From Actinopolyspora lacussalsi (GTDB taxonomy: Bacteria > Actinomycetota > Actinomycetes > Mycobacteriales > Pseudonocardiaceae), in assembly GCA_030803735.1 (NCBI GenBank), contig JAURUC010000001.1:3613501-3677500 (forward strand): a stretch of DNA of 64,000 bases. The letters run 5' to 3'. A program made the position numbers and the translations under genes. Below are positions 8,568 to 18,602 of the stretch, piece by piece. The notes under the pieces were generated by a model. The model searched no databases. It had not been told where the DNA came from and worked only from the letters and a program-made list of their open reading frames with translations. Numbering within the stretch: the first letter of the stretch is position 1; each line of letters begins with the position of its first letter.

Positions 8568-10345
8568 CGCTGCGTCGTCCCGATCTGTGTCCACGAGCGT
8601 CCCATCAAGTTGCCCCGGAAAGTCGTGACGGCTGTCGCCGACCGGTTCCGGGCGCGGTGCGCGGTTCCCCCGACTTCGTTCTTAACGGCTCCACGCGTCT
8701 CGTCCGCGATCGACGAGATCGTGTCGGTGCCTTCGATTCGCGGTGGCAGTGCGTACTGCCGCGGTGTGTCGATTTCCCGCGTGCCGGGCGCCCGTTCCGC
8801 CATCGGCGTCGGAATCGACGAAGGCCGTCCCTCAGGATGCCGTACCGATCCGCCGTTGAATGCCTCCGGAGAGGCGAAATCGGCCAATCTCACACGACTG
8901 TCGGCGCCCGAGCGGGCACTCGGTGTGGCATCCGGGGCGGTCTGTCCGGCGCCGCGCGTGCCTGCCGAACGATCGTACGTCAGCAGCAACGCGAAACCAC
9001 CGGCGATCAGTATCAGTACCACGAGCACGCCGAGCACCACCAACAGAGCGGTCCGGCGCCCTGGGAGGCGCCGCGAAGCCGGGTGTTCCAGTGGATGTCC
9101 CAGTGGGTGGTCGTGCCCAGGGCCGTTGTTCCCGCCACCCGCGATGCCGGGGGGTGGTGCCGGTTGTGGCGGGATGACCCCCGGGGGAACGGTGCTGCCC
9201 GTCGGGTGCGGTGCCCCCGCGGGTGGTGCGGGGTGGTTTCCCGGTGGTCGGTTGGCGCCGTACGTGGTGGGTGCCAGGTGTCCCCCGGTCGGTGGCAGTG
9301 CGTTCTGCTGTCCTCCGTGGGGTGGCTGACTTCCGGTCGGTGGCTGTGGGGGCGGCGGTTGCGGTACGTGAGGGTGTTGTCCTGTTGAACCCTGGCCCGC
9401 TGTCCCCTGTCCCGTCGCCGGCTGCCCCGGATACTGCTGCACCGGAGCGTGGCCGAGCGTGTGGGGCGGCTGCTGCGGAACCGTCAGTGCCACCGGGGTG
9501 GGCAGGGGTCTGCCCGCCCGCACGCTGGCCACCGCGTTCGCGAACTCGCCGCCCTCGGAGTAACGCCTGCGGGGGTCCTTCACCAGGGTCGTTTCGATCA
9601 GGGCTCGGGCTCCCGGCGGAACGTCCGGTGGCAGCGGCTGCGCCACGTCGCGGATGTGCATCATGGCGACGGTCACGGCGTTGTCGGAGAGGAAGGGACG
9701 GTGGCCACGCAGGCACTCGTACCCGACCACCGCCAACGAATAAACATCGCTGGCCGGGGTCGCCTCGCCACCGAGCGCCTGTTCGGGCGAGATGTAGTGC
9801 GCCGTCCCCATCACCATTCCCGAGCGGGTCACCGGTGCCGCGTCCGCTGCCTTGGCGATGCCGAAGTCGGTCAGCTTGATGGTTCCGTTCGGTGTGACCA
9901 GGATGTTTCCCGGTTTGACGTCGCGATGCACCAAACCGCGTTCGTGCGCGGCGTGTAGCGCGTTGCCCGCCTGTTCGAGCATCTCCAGCGTGTGCTCGGC
10001 CGTGATGCGTCCCTCCCTGGCGAGAATGGCGGCGAGGGGTTCGCCCTCGACGTGCTCCATCACCAGGTAGGCGGTGTCCTCCGGCCCGTCCGAGACGGCC
10101 GCCGCCTCGCCGTAGTCGTGCACCGCGGCGATTCCCGGATGGTTCAGCGAAGCGGTGGTGCGTGCCTCGGTGCGGAACCGGTGCAGGAACTCGGCGTCGC
10201 CGCACAGTTCGGGCTTGAGGATCTTGACCGCGACCGTGCGGTCCAACCGCACGTCCACGGCCTGCCACACCTCGCCCATACCGCCGACGGCTATGCGCGT
10301 GGCGAGCCGGTAGCGCTCGGCGAGCGTTTGGCCGGAGTTGGGCAC
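8564..10345 (-). CDS. pknA: Serine/threonine protein kinase PknA
   Basis: This is the second kinase of the division operon. The kinase domain occupies residues 1-280 with Lys41 (TVAVK), Asp142 (HRDVKPGN) and Asp160 (DFGIAK). A long Pro/Gly/Gln-rich juxtamembrane linker (about 285-430) follows, then one membrane helix (432-456) and a roughly 135-residue extracytoplasmic tail without recognisable PASTA repeats. At 593 aa it is longer than mycobacterial PknA because of linker and tail. GTG 10345 lies 3 bp after the pbpA stop, indicating coupled translation. Confidence 0.94.
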   Translation of the reverse strand: MPNSGQTLAERYRLATRIAVGGMGEVWQAVDVRLDRTVAVKILKPELCGDAEFLHRFRTEARTTASLNHPGIAAVHDYGEAAAVSDGPEDTAYLVMEHVEGEPLAAILAREGRITAEHTLEMLEQAGNALHAAHERGLVHRDVKPGNILVTPNGTIKLTDFGIAKAADAAPVTRSGMVMGTAHYISPEQALGGEATPASDVYSLAVVGYECLRGHRPFLSDNAVTVAMMHIRDVAQPLPPDVPPGARALIETTLVKDPRRRYSEGGEFANAVASVRAGRPLPTPVALTVPQQPPHTLGHAPVQQYPGQPATGQGTAGQGSTGQHPHVPQPPPPQPPTGSQPPHGGQQNALPPTGGHLAPTTYGANRPPGNHPAPPAGAPHPTGSTVPPGVIPPQPAPPPGIAGGGNNGPGHDHPLGHPLEHPASRRLPGRRTALLVVLGVLVVLILIAGGFALLLTYDRSAGTRGAGQTAPDATPSARSGADSRVRLADFASPEAFNGGSVRHPEGRPSSIPTPMAERAPGTREIDTPRQYALPPRIEGTDTISSIADETRGAVKNEVGGTAHRARNRSATAVTTFRGNLMGRSWTQIGTTQR

Positions 10346-10348
10346 CCG

Positions 10349-11812
10349 TCAGCCACCCCCCTGCAGGCCGGCGCGGATTACGGCTCGCGCCACCGGTGCG
10401 GCGATCTTGCTGCCGGTGGCGTCGGCCCCCACGTTGCCGCCGTCCTCCACGACGGCCGCGACCGCGATCCGCGGGTTCTCGGCCGGTGCGAAGGCCACGT
10501 ACCAGCCGTGCGGATCCTTGCCCTCGCCGTGCTCGGCGGTGCCGGTCTTGGAGGCGATCTGCACTCCGCTGATCTTGCCCTCGTCGCCCGCGTGCTGCTC
10601 GGCCTTGATCATCATGTCCCGGATGGTGTGCGCGACGTCGGGAGAGACCGCCTGACCCAGCTCCTCGGAGTCGGTGCGGTCGAGCACCGACATGTCCGGG
10701 GCCAGCGTCTTCTCCATCAGGTGCGGCTTCATCACCTTGCCATCGTTGGCGATCGCCGCCGCCACCATCGCGTTCTGCATCGGGGTCATGCGCACGTTGA
10801 ACTGCCCGATACCGCTCTGGTAGAGCTGCGCCTGGTTCTCGATGTCGCCGATCGAGGACTGTTCCACGCCCATCGGGATGTCGAGATCCTGGCCGAACCC
10901 GAAGCTCCGCGCGGTCTCCCGCAGCTTCTTCTCCCCGATGTCACCGGCGACCTCGGCGAAGGCGGTGTTGCACGAGCGTGCCATCGCCTCCCACAGCGGT
11001 GCCGTGGGCATGCTCCCGCACGTGGCGCCGCCGTAGTTGGGCAGCTGGGCGTCGACCTTCGGCAGCTTGATGGAAGACTTCGCGGTCACCTTGCTGTTGT
11101 AGTCGTACTTGCCGGTCTCCAGCGCGGCGGCCGCGGTGATCAGCTTGAACGTGGAGCCCGGCGGGTACAGCGTCGAGGTGGCCCGGTCGACCAGGGGATC
11201 GTCAGGTGCCTCGCGGAGCTCGTTCCACGCCTGCTGCTGCTCCTCCGAGGACAGGCTGGCCAGTCGGTTCGGGTCGTAGGACGGCGAGTTGGCCATCGCC
11301 AGGATCGAGCCGTCCTGCGGGTTCAACGCGACCACGGAACCACGCACGCCGCTGTCGGCGAGTTGGTCGTAGGCGGTCTGCTGCATGGCGGGGTTCAGGG
11401 TCAGCTCCACGTTGCCGCCCTGCTGTTCCTGACCGCTGAACATGCGCTGCAGCCGGTTCAGCGCCAGCGAGTCGGCGGTACCGCTGAGCACCTCGTTCTC
11501 GGCCCGCTCGATCCCGCCGCGTCCGTAGACGAACGAGAAGTAGCCGGTGGCGGGCGCGAAGGCCGGTCCGTTGGCGTACTCGCGCTTGTACTCGAACCGT
11601 TCGCTGTCGGTGGCCTCGGAACTGGCCAGCAGCTTGCCGTCGGCGATGATCTGGCCGCGCGGCGTGGAGTACTGCTGGTACAGCGTTCTGCTGTTGCCGG
11701 AGTGATTGCGCAGCGCGTCGGCCCTGATGACCTGCACATAAGTAGCGTTGGCCAGCAGTAGCACGATCATCGCCATCATGGCCATGGCCACTCGTCGTAG
11801 TGGCTTGTTCAT
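10349..11812 (-). CDS. pbpA: Penicillin-binding protein PbpA (class B transpeptidase)
   Basis: This is a peptidoglycan DD-transpeptidase anchored by an N-terminal helix (residues 7-26). The active-site motifs are present: Ser220-x-x-Lys in PPGSTFK, SCN at 280-282, and KTG at 422-424. The 487 aa fit PbpA of the pknA/pknB operon. ATGA overlap with the rodA stop couples the two; RodA (SEDS glycosyltransferase) and PbpA are expected to act as a polymerase/transpeptidase pair for cell elongation or division. Confidence 0.96.
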   Translation of the reverse strand: MNKPLRRVAMAMMAMIVLLLANATYVQVIRADALRNHSGNSRTLYQQYSTPRGQIIADGKLLASSEATDSERFEYKREYANGPAFAPATGYFSFVYGRGGIERAENEVLSGTADSLALNRLQRMFSGQEQQGGNVELTLNPAMQQTAYDQLADSGVRGSVVALNPQDGSILAMANSPSYDPNRLASLSSEEQQQAWNELREAPDDPLVDRATSTLYPPGSTFKLITAAAALETGKYDYNSKVTAKSSIKLPKVDAQLPNYGGATCGSMPTAPLWEAMARSCNTAFAEVAGDIGEKKLRETARSFGFGQDLDIPMGVEQSSIGDIENQAQLYQSGIGQFNVRMTPMQNAMVAAAIANDGKVMKPHLMEKTLAPDMSVLDRTDSEELGQAVSPDVAHTIRDMMIKAEQHAGDEGKISGVQIASKTGTAEHGEGKDPHGWYVAFAPAENPRIAVAAVVEDGGNVGADATGSKIAAPVARAVIRAGLQGGG

Positions 11813-13278
11813 CGTGGACGCTCCACCAGCTCGGTATGTGCTTCGGCGATCGGGGGTTGTTGCGGCTGCGGCTTACTCGGTTGCTGCGGGCGTCTGGAGG
11901 CGTCCGATATCCGAAGCAGCAGTCCCACCAGTACGTAGTTGCCGACCAGTGACGAACCACCCGCAGCCAGGAACGGTGTGGTCAGCCCCGTCAGCGGGAT
12001 CAGACCGGTCACGCCGCCCGCGATGACGAAGACCTGCAGCAGCATCGCGAATCCCAGCCCGCCTGCCAGCAGCTTGCCGAAGGAGTCCCGAACCGCCAGC
12101 GCCGCCCGCAGGCCACGCGCGGTCAGCAACAGGTACACCAGCAGCAGTGCGGCGAGCCCGAGCAGCCCCAGCTCCTCGGCCGCGGCCGCGAGGATGAAGT
12201 CGTTCTTGGCGTAGGGCACGATCGCGGGACGTCCGCCGCCGAGGCCGGAACCGCCGATGCCGCCGGTGGCCATGCCGAACAGCGCTTCGCTCAGCTGGTA
12301 GCCGGAGTCGCTGGTCATGGGGTTCAGCCACGCGTCGACCCGCTGCTGCACGTGACCGAACAGCGAGTAGGCGGCCAGGCACCCCGCCGCGAACAACGAG
12401 AGCCCGATCACGATCCACACCGCCCGTTCGGTGGCGATGTAGATCATCACCAGCACGATGCCGAAGAACAGCAGCGAGGTTCCCAGATCGCGTTCCAGCA
12501 CCACGATCCCGATCGAGGCCGCCCACGCGACCAGCACCGGAGCCAGGTCCCGCGCGCGGGGAAGGTCGATGCCGAGGAATCTGCGTCCCGCCGTGGTGAA
12601 CAGCTCCCGCTTCGACACCAGGAAGGAGGCGAAGAAGATCAGCAGCAGGATCTTGGCCAGCTCGGCGGGCTGGAACGACAGTGGACCGAGCTTGATCCAG
12701 AGCTTGGCCCCGTTGATGTTCGGCGCGATCATACTGGGCAGCACGGCGGGCAGCGCCAGCGCCACCAGGCCCACCAGGCCGCAGGTGTAGCTGTACTTGG
12801 CCAGCGTGCGGTGGTCCCTGACGAACACCAGCACCAGTGCCAGCAGCACCAGACCGAGCGCGGTGTAGAACACCTGTGAGGGCGCCGCGGGCCCGAAGGG
12901 CTCTCCGGCGCGTTCGGCCTCGGCCGCGTTGCCGATGTCTATCCGGTGGATCAGCACCAGGCCGAGCCCGTTGAGGAACGCGACCAGCGGCAGGATCAGC
13001 GGATCGGCGTAAGGGGCCCAACGTCGGACCGCCAGGTGCGCCAGTCCGAACAGCGCGAGGAAAGCCAGCCCGTAGTAGAGGATCTGGCTCGCGGGCTGTG
13101 ATTCCAGGTTGAGATTGACGAGTGTAAGTGCGCAGGTGACGACCACGGCGGCGAATGCCAGCAGCACCAGCTCCGTACCGCGCCGGGTCGGTGTGGTGGT
13201 CGCGGCGCCTGTCCCCTTGCCCGTGCCCGGTCCGCCCGGGGTCTCGCGGTTGTCCGGGTTGGTCGAGGTGGCTGCCAT
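11809..13278 (-). CDS. rodA: FtsW/RodA/SpoVE (SEDS) peptidoglycan glycosyltransferase
   Basis: This is a multi-pass membrane enzyme that polymerises lipid II into glycan strands, partnered by PbpA. The 489-residue protein has about a dozen helices, and the SEDS signature near the C-terminus reads VIAGGVTGLIPLTGLTTPFLAAGGSS. ATG 13278 forms a TGATG junction with the pstP stop; a TTG one codon upstream is less likely. The unstructured N-terminus (about 35 residues, Gly/Thr rich) is typical of the actinobacterial members. Confidence 0.95.
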   Translation of the reverse strand: MAATSTNPDNRETPGGPGTGKGTGAATTTPTRRGTELVLLAFAAVVVTCALTLVNLNLESQPASQILYYGLAFLALFGLAHLAVRRWAPYADPLILPLVAFLNGLGLVLIHRIDIGNAAEAERAGEPFGPAAPSQVFYTALGLVLLALVLVFVRDHRTLAKYSYTCGLVGLVALALPAVLPSMIAPNINGAKLWIKLGPLSFQPAELAKILLLIFFASFLVSKRELFTTAGRRFLGIDLPRARDLAPVLVAWAASIGIVVLERDLGTSLLFFGIVLVMIYIATERAVWIVIGLSLFAAGCLAAYSLFGHVQQRVDAWLNPMTSDSGYQLSEALFGMATGGIGGSGLGGGRPAIVPYAKNDFILAAAAEELGLLGLAALLLVYLLLTARGLRAALAVRDSFGKLLAGGLGFAMLLQVFVIAGGVTGLIPLTGLTTPFLAAGGSSLVGNYVLVGLLLRISDASRRPQQPSKPQPQQPPIAEAHTELVERPR

Positions 13279-14774
13279 CAACTCACCGTCCGGCAGTTGA
13301 CACCCGGTTCCTGTTCGGGAGAACTCAGCGGTGTTCCTTCGCTGGACGACTGCGAGTTCTGGTTCGTCGCGCTCGGCCCGGTGCTGGAGTCGGCGGGATC
13401 GTTCCGTGCGGAGGCGTCGGTGGCGGGGGACTGCTGTCCGTTGTCGTTGCCGGAACCGTTGTTACGGGTGTTGTCGTTGCCGGAACCGTCGTTGCCGGTG
13501 TAGCCCTGGTTGTTATCGGAGTTCTGCTCCGTGTCGTCGCAGATCGGCAGCAGCGCGCTCAGCCGCAGCCGGTGAATCGTCTCCCGCGCCTCGTCGAGGT
13601 CGGAAACCTGCGTTATCCCGTCGCGCACGTCGGCGCGCTGGGCTTCCTTGAGATCCTGCACCTCGATCGGTGTGCATCCCTCCGCCGCGCCGGGAGGGCA
13701 GGACAGCTCCAGCTGCCGGTGCATGCTCATCCCCAGCACACTGCCCTGCACACCCTGGAAGATCGCGACTTTCTGGGAGCCGTTCACCCCGATGTAGTAC
13801 TGGTTGAACAGCCACCAGCGCCCCGCGAAGACCAGCCCCGCCAGCACCACCAGCACGCCGAAGCCGACGAGCATTCCTCGTAACCAGCGTCTCCGACGTG
13901 GTGGATCGGGGGGCGGGGCATCGAATTCCCGCTGCTGTGGCGTCGGCTGGCTCCGGGTGGCAGCCGAGGCGCGAGCCGCGGCCGAGTCGGGCTGCGGACG
14001 GGGGTTCTGGTCATCGAACCCGGCCGCTCCGGCGACTATCGGCGCGTCGTCGCCGAATTCGACGTCGACGACGTCGGCGACGATCACGGTGACGTTGTCC
14101 GGCCCGCCGCCCTTGAGGGCGAGCTCGATCAGCCGGTCGGCGGACTGCTGGGGATCTGATATCCCGAGTGCCTCGGCTATCGTCTCCTCGCTGACCACAC
14201 TGGACAGACCGTCCGAGCACAGCAGGTAGCGATCGCCCGCTCTGGCTTCCCGTACCGCGAGGCTGGGTTCCACCTCGTGGCCGGTCAGCGCGCGCAGCAG
14301 CAACGAGCGCTGCGGGTGGTTGGCGGCCTCCTCCTCGGTGATCCTTCCCTCGTCGATCAGCGACTGCACGAAGGTGTCGTCGTGCGTGATCTGGGAGAGT
14401 TCGCCGTTGCGCACCTGGTACGCCCGGGAGTCACCGATGTGGACCAGGCCGAGTTTGCTTCCCGCGAACAGCATGGCCGTCAGTGTGGTGCCCATGCCGT
14501 CCAGATCCGGGTCGCTGGCGACCAGTTCCGAGATCGCGTTGTTGCCGGACAGCATCGCTTCGTGCAGTTGGCCCAGCAGGTCATCACCGGGTTCGTCGTC
14601 GTCGAGCGCGGACAACGCCGCTATGACGACCTTGCTTGCCACCTCGCCGGCGGCGTGGCCGCCCATGCCGTCCGCGAGGGCGAGAAGTCTGGGGCCGGCG
14701 TAGACCGAGTCCTGGTTGTTGGAACGGACCAGGCCGCGATCACTGCGGGCCGCGTAGTGCAGGACGAGGGTCAT
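13278..14774 (-). CDS. pstP: PP2C-family Ser/Thr phosphatase PstP
   Basis: It reverses phosphorylation by PknA/PknB and of FHA proteins. The PP2C catalytic domain spans residues 4-237 and shows the metal-binding aspartates in ADGMGGH (Asp35), CSDGL (Asp188) and GGGPDN (Asp226). A linker, one membrane helix (298-321) and an extracytoplasmic tail follow. The tail ends in an unusual Asn/Gly/Ser-rich stretch (NNGSGNDN, SSEGTPLSS). GTG or ATG overlaps at both ends show it is embedded in the operon between fhaB and rodA. Confidence 0.95.
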   Translation of the reverse strand: MTLVLHYAARSDRGLVRSNNQDSVYAGPRLLALADGMGGHAAGEVASKVVIAALSALDDDEPGDDLLGQLHEAMLSGNNAISELVASDPDLDGMGTTLTAMLFAGSKLGLVHIGDSRAYQVRNGELSQITHDDTFVQSLIDEGRITEEEAANHPQRSLLLRALTGHEVEPSLAVREARAGDRYLLCSDGLSSVVSEETIAEALGISDPQQSADRLIELALKGGGPDNVTVIVADVVDVEFGDDAPIVAGAAGFDDQNPRPQPDSAAARASAATRSQPTPQQREFDAPPPDPPRRRRWLRGMLVGFGVLVVLAGLVFAGRWWLFNQYYIGVNGSQKVAIFQGVQGSVLGMSMHRQLELSCPPGAAEGCTPIEVQDLKEAQRADVRDGITQVSDLDEARETIHRLRLSALLPICDDTEQNSDNNQGYTGNDGSGNDNTRNNGSGNDNGQQSPATDASARNDPADSSTGPSATNQNSQSSSEGTPLSSPEQEPGVNCRTVS

Positions 14775-15235
14775 GAGCGCAGCTCGATCACCGTTTTGCC
14801 GATTTTGATCGGAGCTCCGAGCGGGACCTTGGTCGGCCCCGTAACCTTCGTCCGATCGAGGTATGTGCCGTTGGTGGAGCCCAGATCTTCCACGTACCAG
14901 TCCTGGCCCCGTATCGACAGCTTCGCGTGTCGAGTCGAAGCATAGTCGTCGTCCAGGACGAGTGTGGAGTCATCGGCGCGACCGATCATTATGGGACGCC
15001 CCTCCAGTGTTATTCGGGTTCCCGACAGCGCCCCTCCGGTGACCACGAGCTGCCGTGGTGACTTCGTCTTCGGGCGTGACTGCTTGCCGGACTTCTTGCC
15101 CGCTCCCGGAACCGACATGCGCAGTCCGGAAGCCGACTGCAGGTCGGAGCGCACCACACGCAGCGCTACGAGTACGAACAACCAGAGCAGGGCGAGAAAC
15201 CCTGCTCTGGTCAGCTGAATCACCAGCTCGGACAC
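14771..15235 (-). CDS. fhaB: FHA-domain protein FhaB (FipA)
   Basis: This is a 154-residue membrane-tethered phosphothreonine reader, a substrate of PknA/PknB. One N-terminal helix (residues 12-30) and a basic linker precede an FHA domain (about 80-154) with the conserved GRADDSTLVL, STRHAKL and [11 protein letters not shown] motifs. It overlaps pstP by 4 bp (ATGA). In mycobacteria the homologue links FtsZ and FtsQ at the septum under oxidative stress. Confidence 0.93.
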   Translation of the reverse strand: MSELVIQLTRAGFLALLWLFVLVALRVVRSDLQSASGLRMSVPGAGKKSGKQSRPKTKSPRQLVVTGGALSGTRITLEGRPIMIGRADDSTLVLDDDYASTRHAKLSIRGQDWYVEDLGSTNGTYLDRTKVTGPTKVPLGAPIKIGKTVIELRS

Positions 15236-15287
15236 TTGTTGGGGACGCTCCTAGTTTGCTGGTCGGCTCGTGCTGGTAGGGCAGGAC

Positions 15288-16700
15288 TCAGCCCTGAGCC
15301 CGGAAAACCAGGGACGAGTGACCGACGCGAATGACGTCGCCATCGGCCAGCTGCCAGGTCTGCACCGGCGTGCCGTTGACCGTGGTGCCGTTCGTCGACC
15401 CCAGGTCGGCGAGCATCGCCGCCTGACCGTCCCACTGGATCTCGATGTGCTTGCGGGAGACCCCCGTGTCCGGCAGCCGGAACTGGCCTTCCTGCCCACG
15501 CCCGATCACGTTGCTGCCGTGCTGCAGGGTGTACGAGCGGTTGGAGCCGTCGTCGAGCTGGAGGGTGGCGGTCAACTGCCTGGGAGCCGCGTCCGGCGGG
15601 TAACCGCCCGGCGCTCCCGGCGGTGGGTATCCGGGTTGGCCGTAGCCGGGGGGCTGCTGGCCGTAGCCCTGGTCGGGGAAGCCGCCGGACTGGGGGTATC
15701 CGCCACCCGGCTGACCGTAACCGGGGGGTTGTGCGTAGGCCTGCTCGTAGCCGGGGGGTTGGCCGTAGCCGGGGGGCTGCTGGCCGTAGCCCTGGTCGGG
15801 GAAGCCGCCGGACTGGGGGTATCCGCCGCCGGGCTGACCGTAGCCCTGGTCGTAGCCCGGGGGTTGGCCGTAGGCCGGAGGGGGTGGGGGATAACCGGGC
15901 TGGCCGTAGCCGGGGGGTTGCTGGCCGTAGCCCTGGTCGTACCCCGGCGGTTGGCCGTAGCCGGGGGGCTGCTGGCCGTAGCCCTGGTCGGGGAAGCCGC
16001 CGGACTGGGGGTATCCGCCGCCGGGCTGACCGTAGCCCTGGTCGTAGCCCGGGGGTTGGCCGTAGGCCGGAGGGGGTGGGGGATAACCGGGCTGGCCGTA
16101 GCCCTGGTCGGGGAAGCCACCGGACTGGGGGTATCCGCCGCCGGGCTGACCGTAGCCCTGGTCATAACCGGGCTGGCCGTAGCCGTAGTTCGGGTCCTGC
16201 CCGTACTGGCCCTGGTCGTAGCCGTACTGCGCCTGCTGGCCGTACGGATCCCCCTGGGGATATTGGCCTGGTGGCTGGCTCATGGGTCGGTCTCCTGCGG
16301 TACGAGGTGTTGCCGGCCGTCGGCTTACGTCGGGGTCGACGGACGAGCTTATTCGAAACTGTCCCGTGTGCAGCGTCTCAGAGCGCTCCAGGGAGACTAC
16401 GACGTCACCATATGTGTCCCACCGCTGCTCGGTGAGATGCTCCTGAACGCAGTCGGCGAGAAGATCGGTGACCCGATTCTCGTCCTCCATGAGTCGATCG
16501 TGATCGGTGGGGCTCAGCTGCACGACGTAGTGGTTGCACGCCAGCAATCTGCCGCCCGCGAGTTCACGCACCTGCAACTCGGCTTCCCGCTGCAGCGACT
16601 GCGCGACCTCCTGGGGAACGACTTTGCCGCCGAACACCCGCGCGAAGCTGTTGCCGACGATGCCTTCGAGCTTGCGCTCGAAGCGCTGCACGAGGCCCAC
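15288..16700 (-). CDS. fhaA: FHA-domain protein FhaA with long Gly/Pro/Tyr/Gln repeat linker
   Basis: This cytoplasmic FHA protein is expected to bind phosphorylated partners such as the MviN/MurJ pseudokinase domain. Residues 1-130 form the DUF3662/FhaA_N domain ([18 protein letters not shown]). A repetitive linker with about a dozen units of the type [12 protein letters not shown] and [12 protein letters not shown] (roughly 145-365) follows. The C-terminal FHA domain starts near [16 protein letters not shown] and contains SRKHIEI and [12 protein letters not shown] 16700 with GGAGGGGGA upstream is the start; 470 aa. It is the first gene of the operon leading to pknB. Confidence 0.94.
   Translation of the reverse strand: MGLVQRFERKLEGIVGNSFARVFGGKVVPQEVAQSLQREAELQVRELAGGRLLACNHYVVQLSPTDHDRLMEDENRVTDLLADCVQEHLTEQRWDTYGDVVVSLERSETLHTGQFRISSSVDPDVSRRPATPRTAGDRPMSQPPGQYPQGDPYGQQAQYGYDQGQYGQDPNYGYGQPGYDQGYGQPGGGYPQSGGFPDQGYGQPGYPPPPPAYGQPPGYDQGYGQPGGGYPQSGGFPDQGYGQQPPGYGQPPGYDQGYGQQPPGYGQPGYPPPPPAYGQPPGYDQGYGQPGGGYPQSGGFPDQGYGQQPPGYGQPPGYEQAYAQPPGYGQPGGGYPQSGGFPDQGYGQQPPGYGQPGYPPPGAPGGYPPDAAPRQLTATLQLDDGSNRSYTLQHGSNVIGRGQEGQFRLPDTGVSRKHIEIQWDGQAAMLADLGSTNGTTVNGTPVQTWQLADGDVIRVGHSSLVFRAQG
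15640..16260 (-). repeat. Tandem repeats encoding the FhaA linker
   Basis: The linker is repetitive at DNA level. A stretch of about 80 bp beginning GGCTGACCGTAGCCCTGGTC (plus strand) recurs nearly unchanged at about 15834 and 16023. GGCTGCTGGCCGTAGCCCTG-type units recur at 15652, 15775 and 15966. Such near-identity suggests recent unequal crossover, so linker length may vary between strains. Confidence 0.8.
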
Positions 16701-16965
16701 GGCAATCCCCCTCCATAATCTCGACTCTTGCGTACCATCGTATCTGGCGCGACGAGCCGTTACAGCTACTAGTTCCGAGCGGGGGCGCACCCCGCGGGAT
16801 TCCGGTGCCCCGACTGTGCTAGCCTGATCGGGAAGGTTGCGGAACACGGTTTCGTGGGCCGATTGTACCGATCGCTCACGGTCGGTGCGGCGCTTCGGAC
16901 GAGGACCCCCGTTGAGGGAATCGGATCCGGGTGTTGTAGAGTGAGGTTACAACGGAAAAGCCCAC

Positions 16966-17049
16966 GGGCGGGTGGCGGAATAGGTAGACGCGCACGGTTC
17001 AGGTCCGTGTGTCCGAAAGGACGTGGGGGTTCAACTCCCCCCTCGCCCA
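16966..17049 (+). tRNA. tRNA-Leu(CAG)
   Basis: The 84-nt sequence folds as a class II tRNA. The acceptor GGGCGGG pairs CTCGCCC (one G-U), with discriminator A. The anticodon arm is CACGG-TTCAGGT-CCGTG with anticodon CAG. A long variable arm (TGTCC-GAAA-GGACG) is followed by the T arm GGGGG-TTCAACT-CCCCC. The CCA end is not encoded. A TAGAGT hexamer at 16937-16942 with TTGAGG at 16912 is a possible promoter. Confidence 0.95.
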
Positions 17050-17116
17050 CCGAGGGCCGACGACACGATGGGTGTCGGGTGACCGACACAATGTTTCGTC
17101 GAGCTTGGACGTGATG

Positions 17117-17160
17117 ATCGGGGAGAGCTTCGCTTTATGCGGGGCTCTCCCCGATTTTTT
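17117..17160 (+). terminator. Rho-independent terminator after tRNA-Leu
   Basis: A perfect 12-bp stem, ATCGGGGAGAGC paired with GCTCTCCCCGAT, encloses a 15-nt loop and is followed by a run of six T. This is a textbook intrinsic terminator about 70 bp past the tRNA end. Confidence 0.92.
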
Positions 17161-17208
17161 GTGTGTCCTGGTCTTGTAGGGCGTTGTCGGCTGGACTGTC
17201 CGCTGTGC

Positions 17209-17335
17209 TCGCTCGGCGGGACCTCTCGCGGGCTTCTCGCTGGGAGTGCCCCGACATCGATTAGGTAAAGCCACGTCGGATGCTTCCTCGCGAACGCCCG
17301 GCGAGAGAACCCGCGGCGGTGCCGGCCACGTGGAT
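17209..17335 (-). repeat. Dispersed hairpin element, copy B
   Basis: Read on the minus strand this matches copies A, D and E. GCACCGCCGCGGGTTCTCTC is followed by an outer arm, the core CCGACGTGGCTTTACCTAATCG then ATGTCGGGGCAC, the second arm GCGAGAAGCCC, and AGGTCCCGCCG. It is more diverged in the core and lacks the distal GGCGATTTC dyad. It lies between the tRNA terminator and the 3' end of the convergent CNNM gene. The remaining sequence from 17336 to 17579 holds nothing I can identify. Confidence 0.75.
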
Positions 17336-17579
17336 GGGTGTTTCGAGTGTCACTCCACAGTGGGTTTTCCGCGCTCTTTTCGGCTGGCGCCGGGGCTGCT
17401 CCCGGAAGCCACCGGAGCGCTGTCAGGGGTGACGTGCCCGCACCTTCCGCGAGTGGTCTCGCGCGGACTGCTGCTCGGGTCCGCACGCTCGTACGGCTCG
17501 ACGGGCCACCGCGGCACCGGTCCTGCCCTGACTTCGGAGGGGCGGACGATCCGAAAACTCGGCCGTGCCGTGGCCGTGG

Positions 17580-18602
17580 TCACGTCTCCTCCGATTCAGT
17601 TCCCGTCTGGCGGGGGAAGAGTCCCGCGAGGATGTCGGAGATGGTGATTATTCCGGTCGCGCGTTCAGAGGTGCCGACCAGCGCTAGTTGGGTGCTGGTG
17701 TTGCGCATTCGGGAGAGGGCGTCGAGGACGCTGGTGTGCGGGTCGAGTCGGGGGCAGTCGCGGATGAGGCCGTCGAGGGGGTCCGTTGGGTTGAGGGTGA
17801 GGGTGTCGCGGACGTGCACCAGTCCGTGTGGGGAGCTGGGGGTGCCCACGAGGATCCGTAGGTGTCCGGATCGTCTGCTGGCGGTTCGCACGTCGGTGAT
17901 GGTGGCGGTGTGGGGTACGGCGGCGATGGATTCTGTGCTGGTGAGGTCGCCGACGCGGAGTCGGGTGAGTTCGAGTGCGCCGGCGAGTTGGTCGGAGGAC
18001 CAGGTGTCGAGTTCGCCGCTTTCGGCGGAGTGGCGTACGAGTTGGCGGAGTTCGTCGGGGTTCTGCTCGATGGCGACTTCGTCGACGGGGCGTACGCCGA
18101 CCGCTTCGACGAGTTTGTTGGCGGTGTTGTTGAGCAGTAGCAGGATGGGGCGGAACAGCCACATGAATCCGCGCATGGGGAAGGCGAGCAGGGTGGCTGA
18201 GCGTTCGGGGTGGGCGATCGCCCATGATTTGGGGGCCATTTCGCCGACCACCAGGTGTAGGAAGGTCACCAGCAGCAGCGCGAGGACGAACGACATCGTG
18301 CCGCCGAGCCAGTGTGGTAGGCCGAGTGTGGTCAGTGCGGGTGTCAGGGCGTGTTCCACGGCGGGTTTGGTGATCGCGCCGAGGGCGAGGGTGCAGGCGG
18401 TGATGCCGAGTTGGCAGCCGGCGAGTAGTACCGACACTTCGGAGGCGTTGCGTAGTGCGGCGCGGGCGGCGCGGCTGGTGCTCGCGCGTTGTTCCAGGCG
18501 GGTGCGGCGGGCGCCGATGGTGGCGAACTCGATCGAGACGAACAGTGCGCTGGCCGCGATGATCGCGATGGTGATCAGCGTGGCCGTCCAGGGGCCTTGC
18601 AT
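17580..18602 (-). CDS. CNNM/CBS-domain membrane protein (short paralogue)
   Basis: This is a hemolysin-C/CNNM family protein. A DUF21 membrane domain with four helices occupies residues 1-170 (FVSIEFATIGARRTRLEQ, CQLGITACTLALGA, VVGEMAPKSWAIAHPE). Two CBS domains follow (about 195-330). The C-terminal CorC domain seen in its neighbour is missing; 340 aa. ATG 18602 shares one base with the upstream gene's stop (TGATG), so the two are a coupled pair, as in mycobacterial Rv1841c/Rv1842c. Members of this superfamily export magnesium; that role is inferred. Confidence 0.85.
   Translation of the reverse strand: MQGPWTATLITIAIIAASALFVSIEFATIGARRTRLEQRASTSRAARAALRNASEVSVLLAGCQLGITACTLALGAITKPAVEHALTPALTTLGLPHWLGGTMSFVLALLLVTFLHLVVGEMAPKSWAIAHPERSATLLAFPMRGFMWLFRPILLLLNNTANKLVEAVGVRPVDEVAIEQNPDELRQLVRHSAESGELDTWSSDQLAGALELTRLRVGDLTSTESIAAVPHTATITDVRTASRRSGHLRILVGTPSSPHGLVHVRDTLTLNPTDPLDGLIRDCPRLDPHTSVLDALSRMRNTSTQLALVGTSERATGIITISDILAGLFPRQTGTESEET

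Noticed and set aside
17117-17160. Copy of the hairpin element
   Set aside because: It is an unrelated perfect stem with a T run, i.e. a normal intrinsic terminator.
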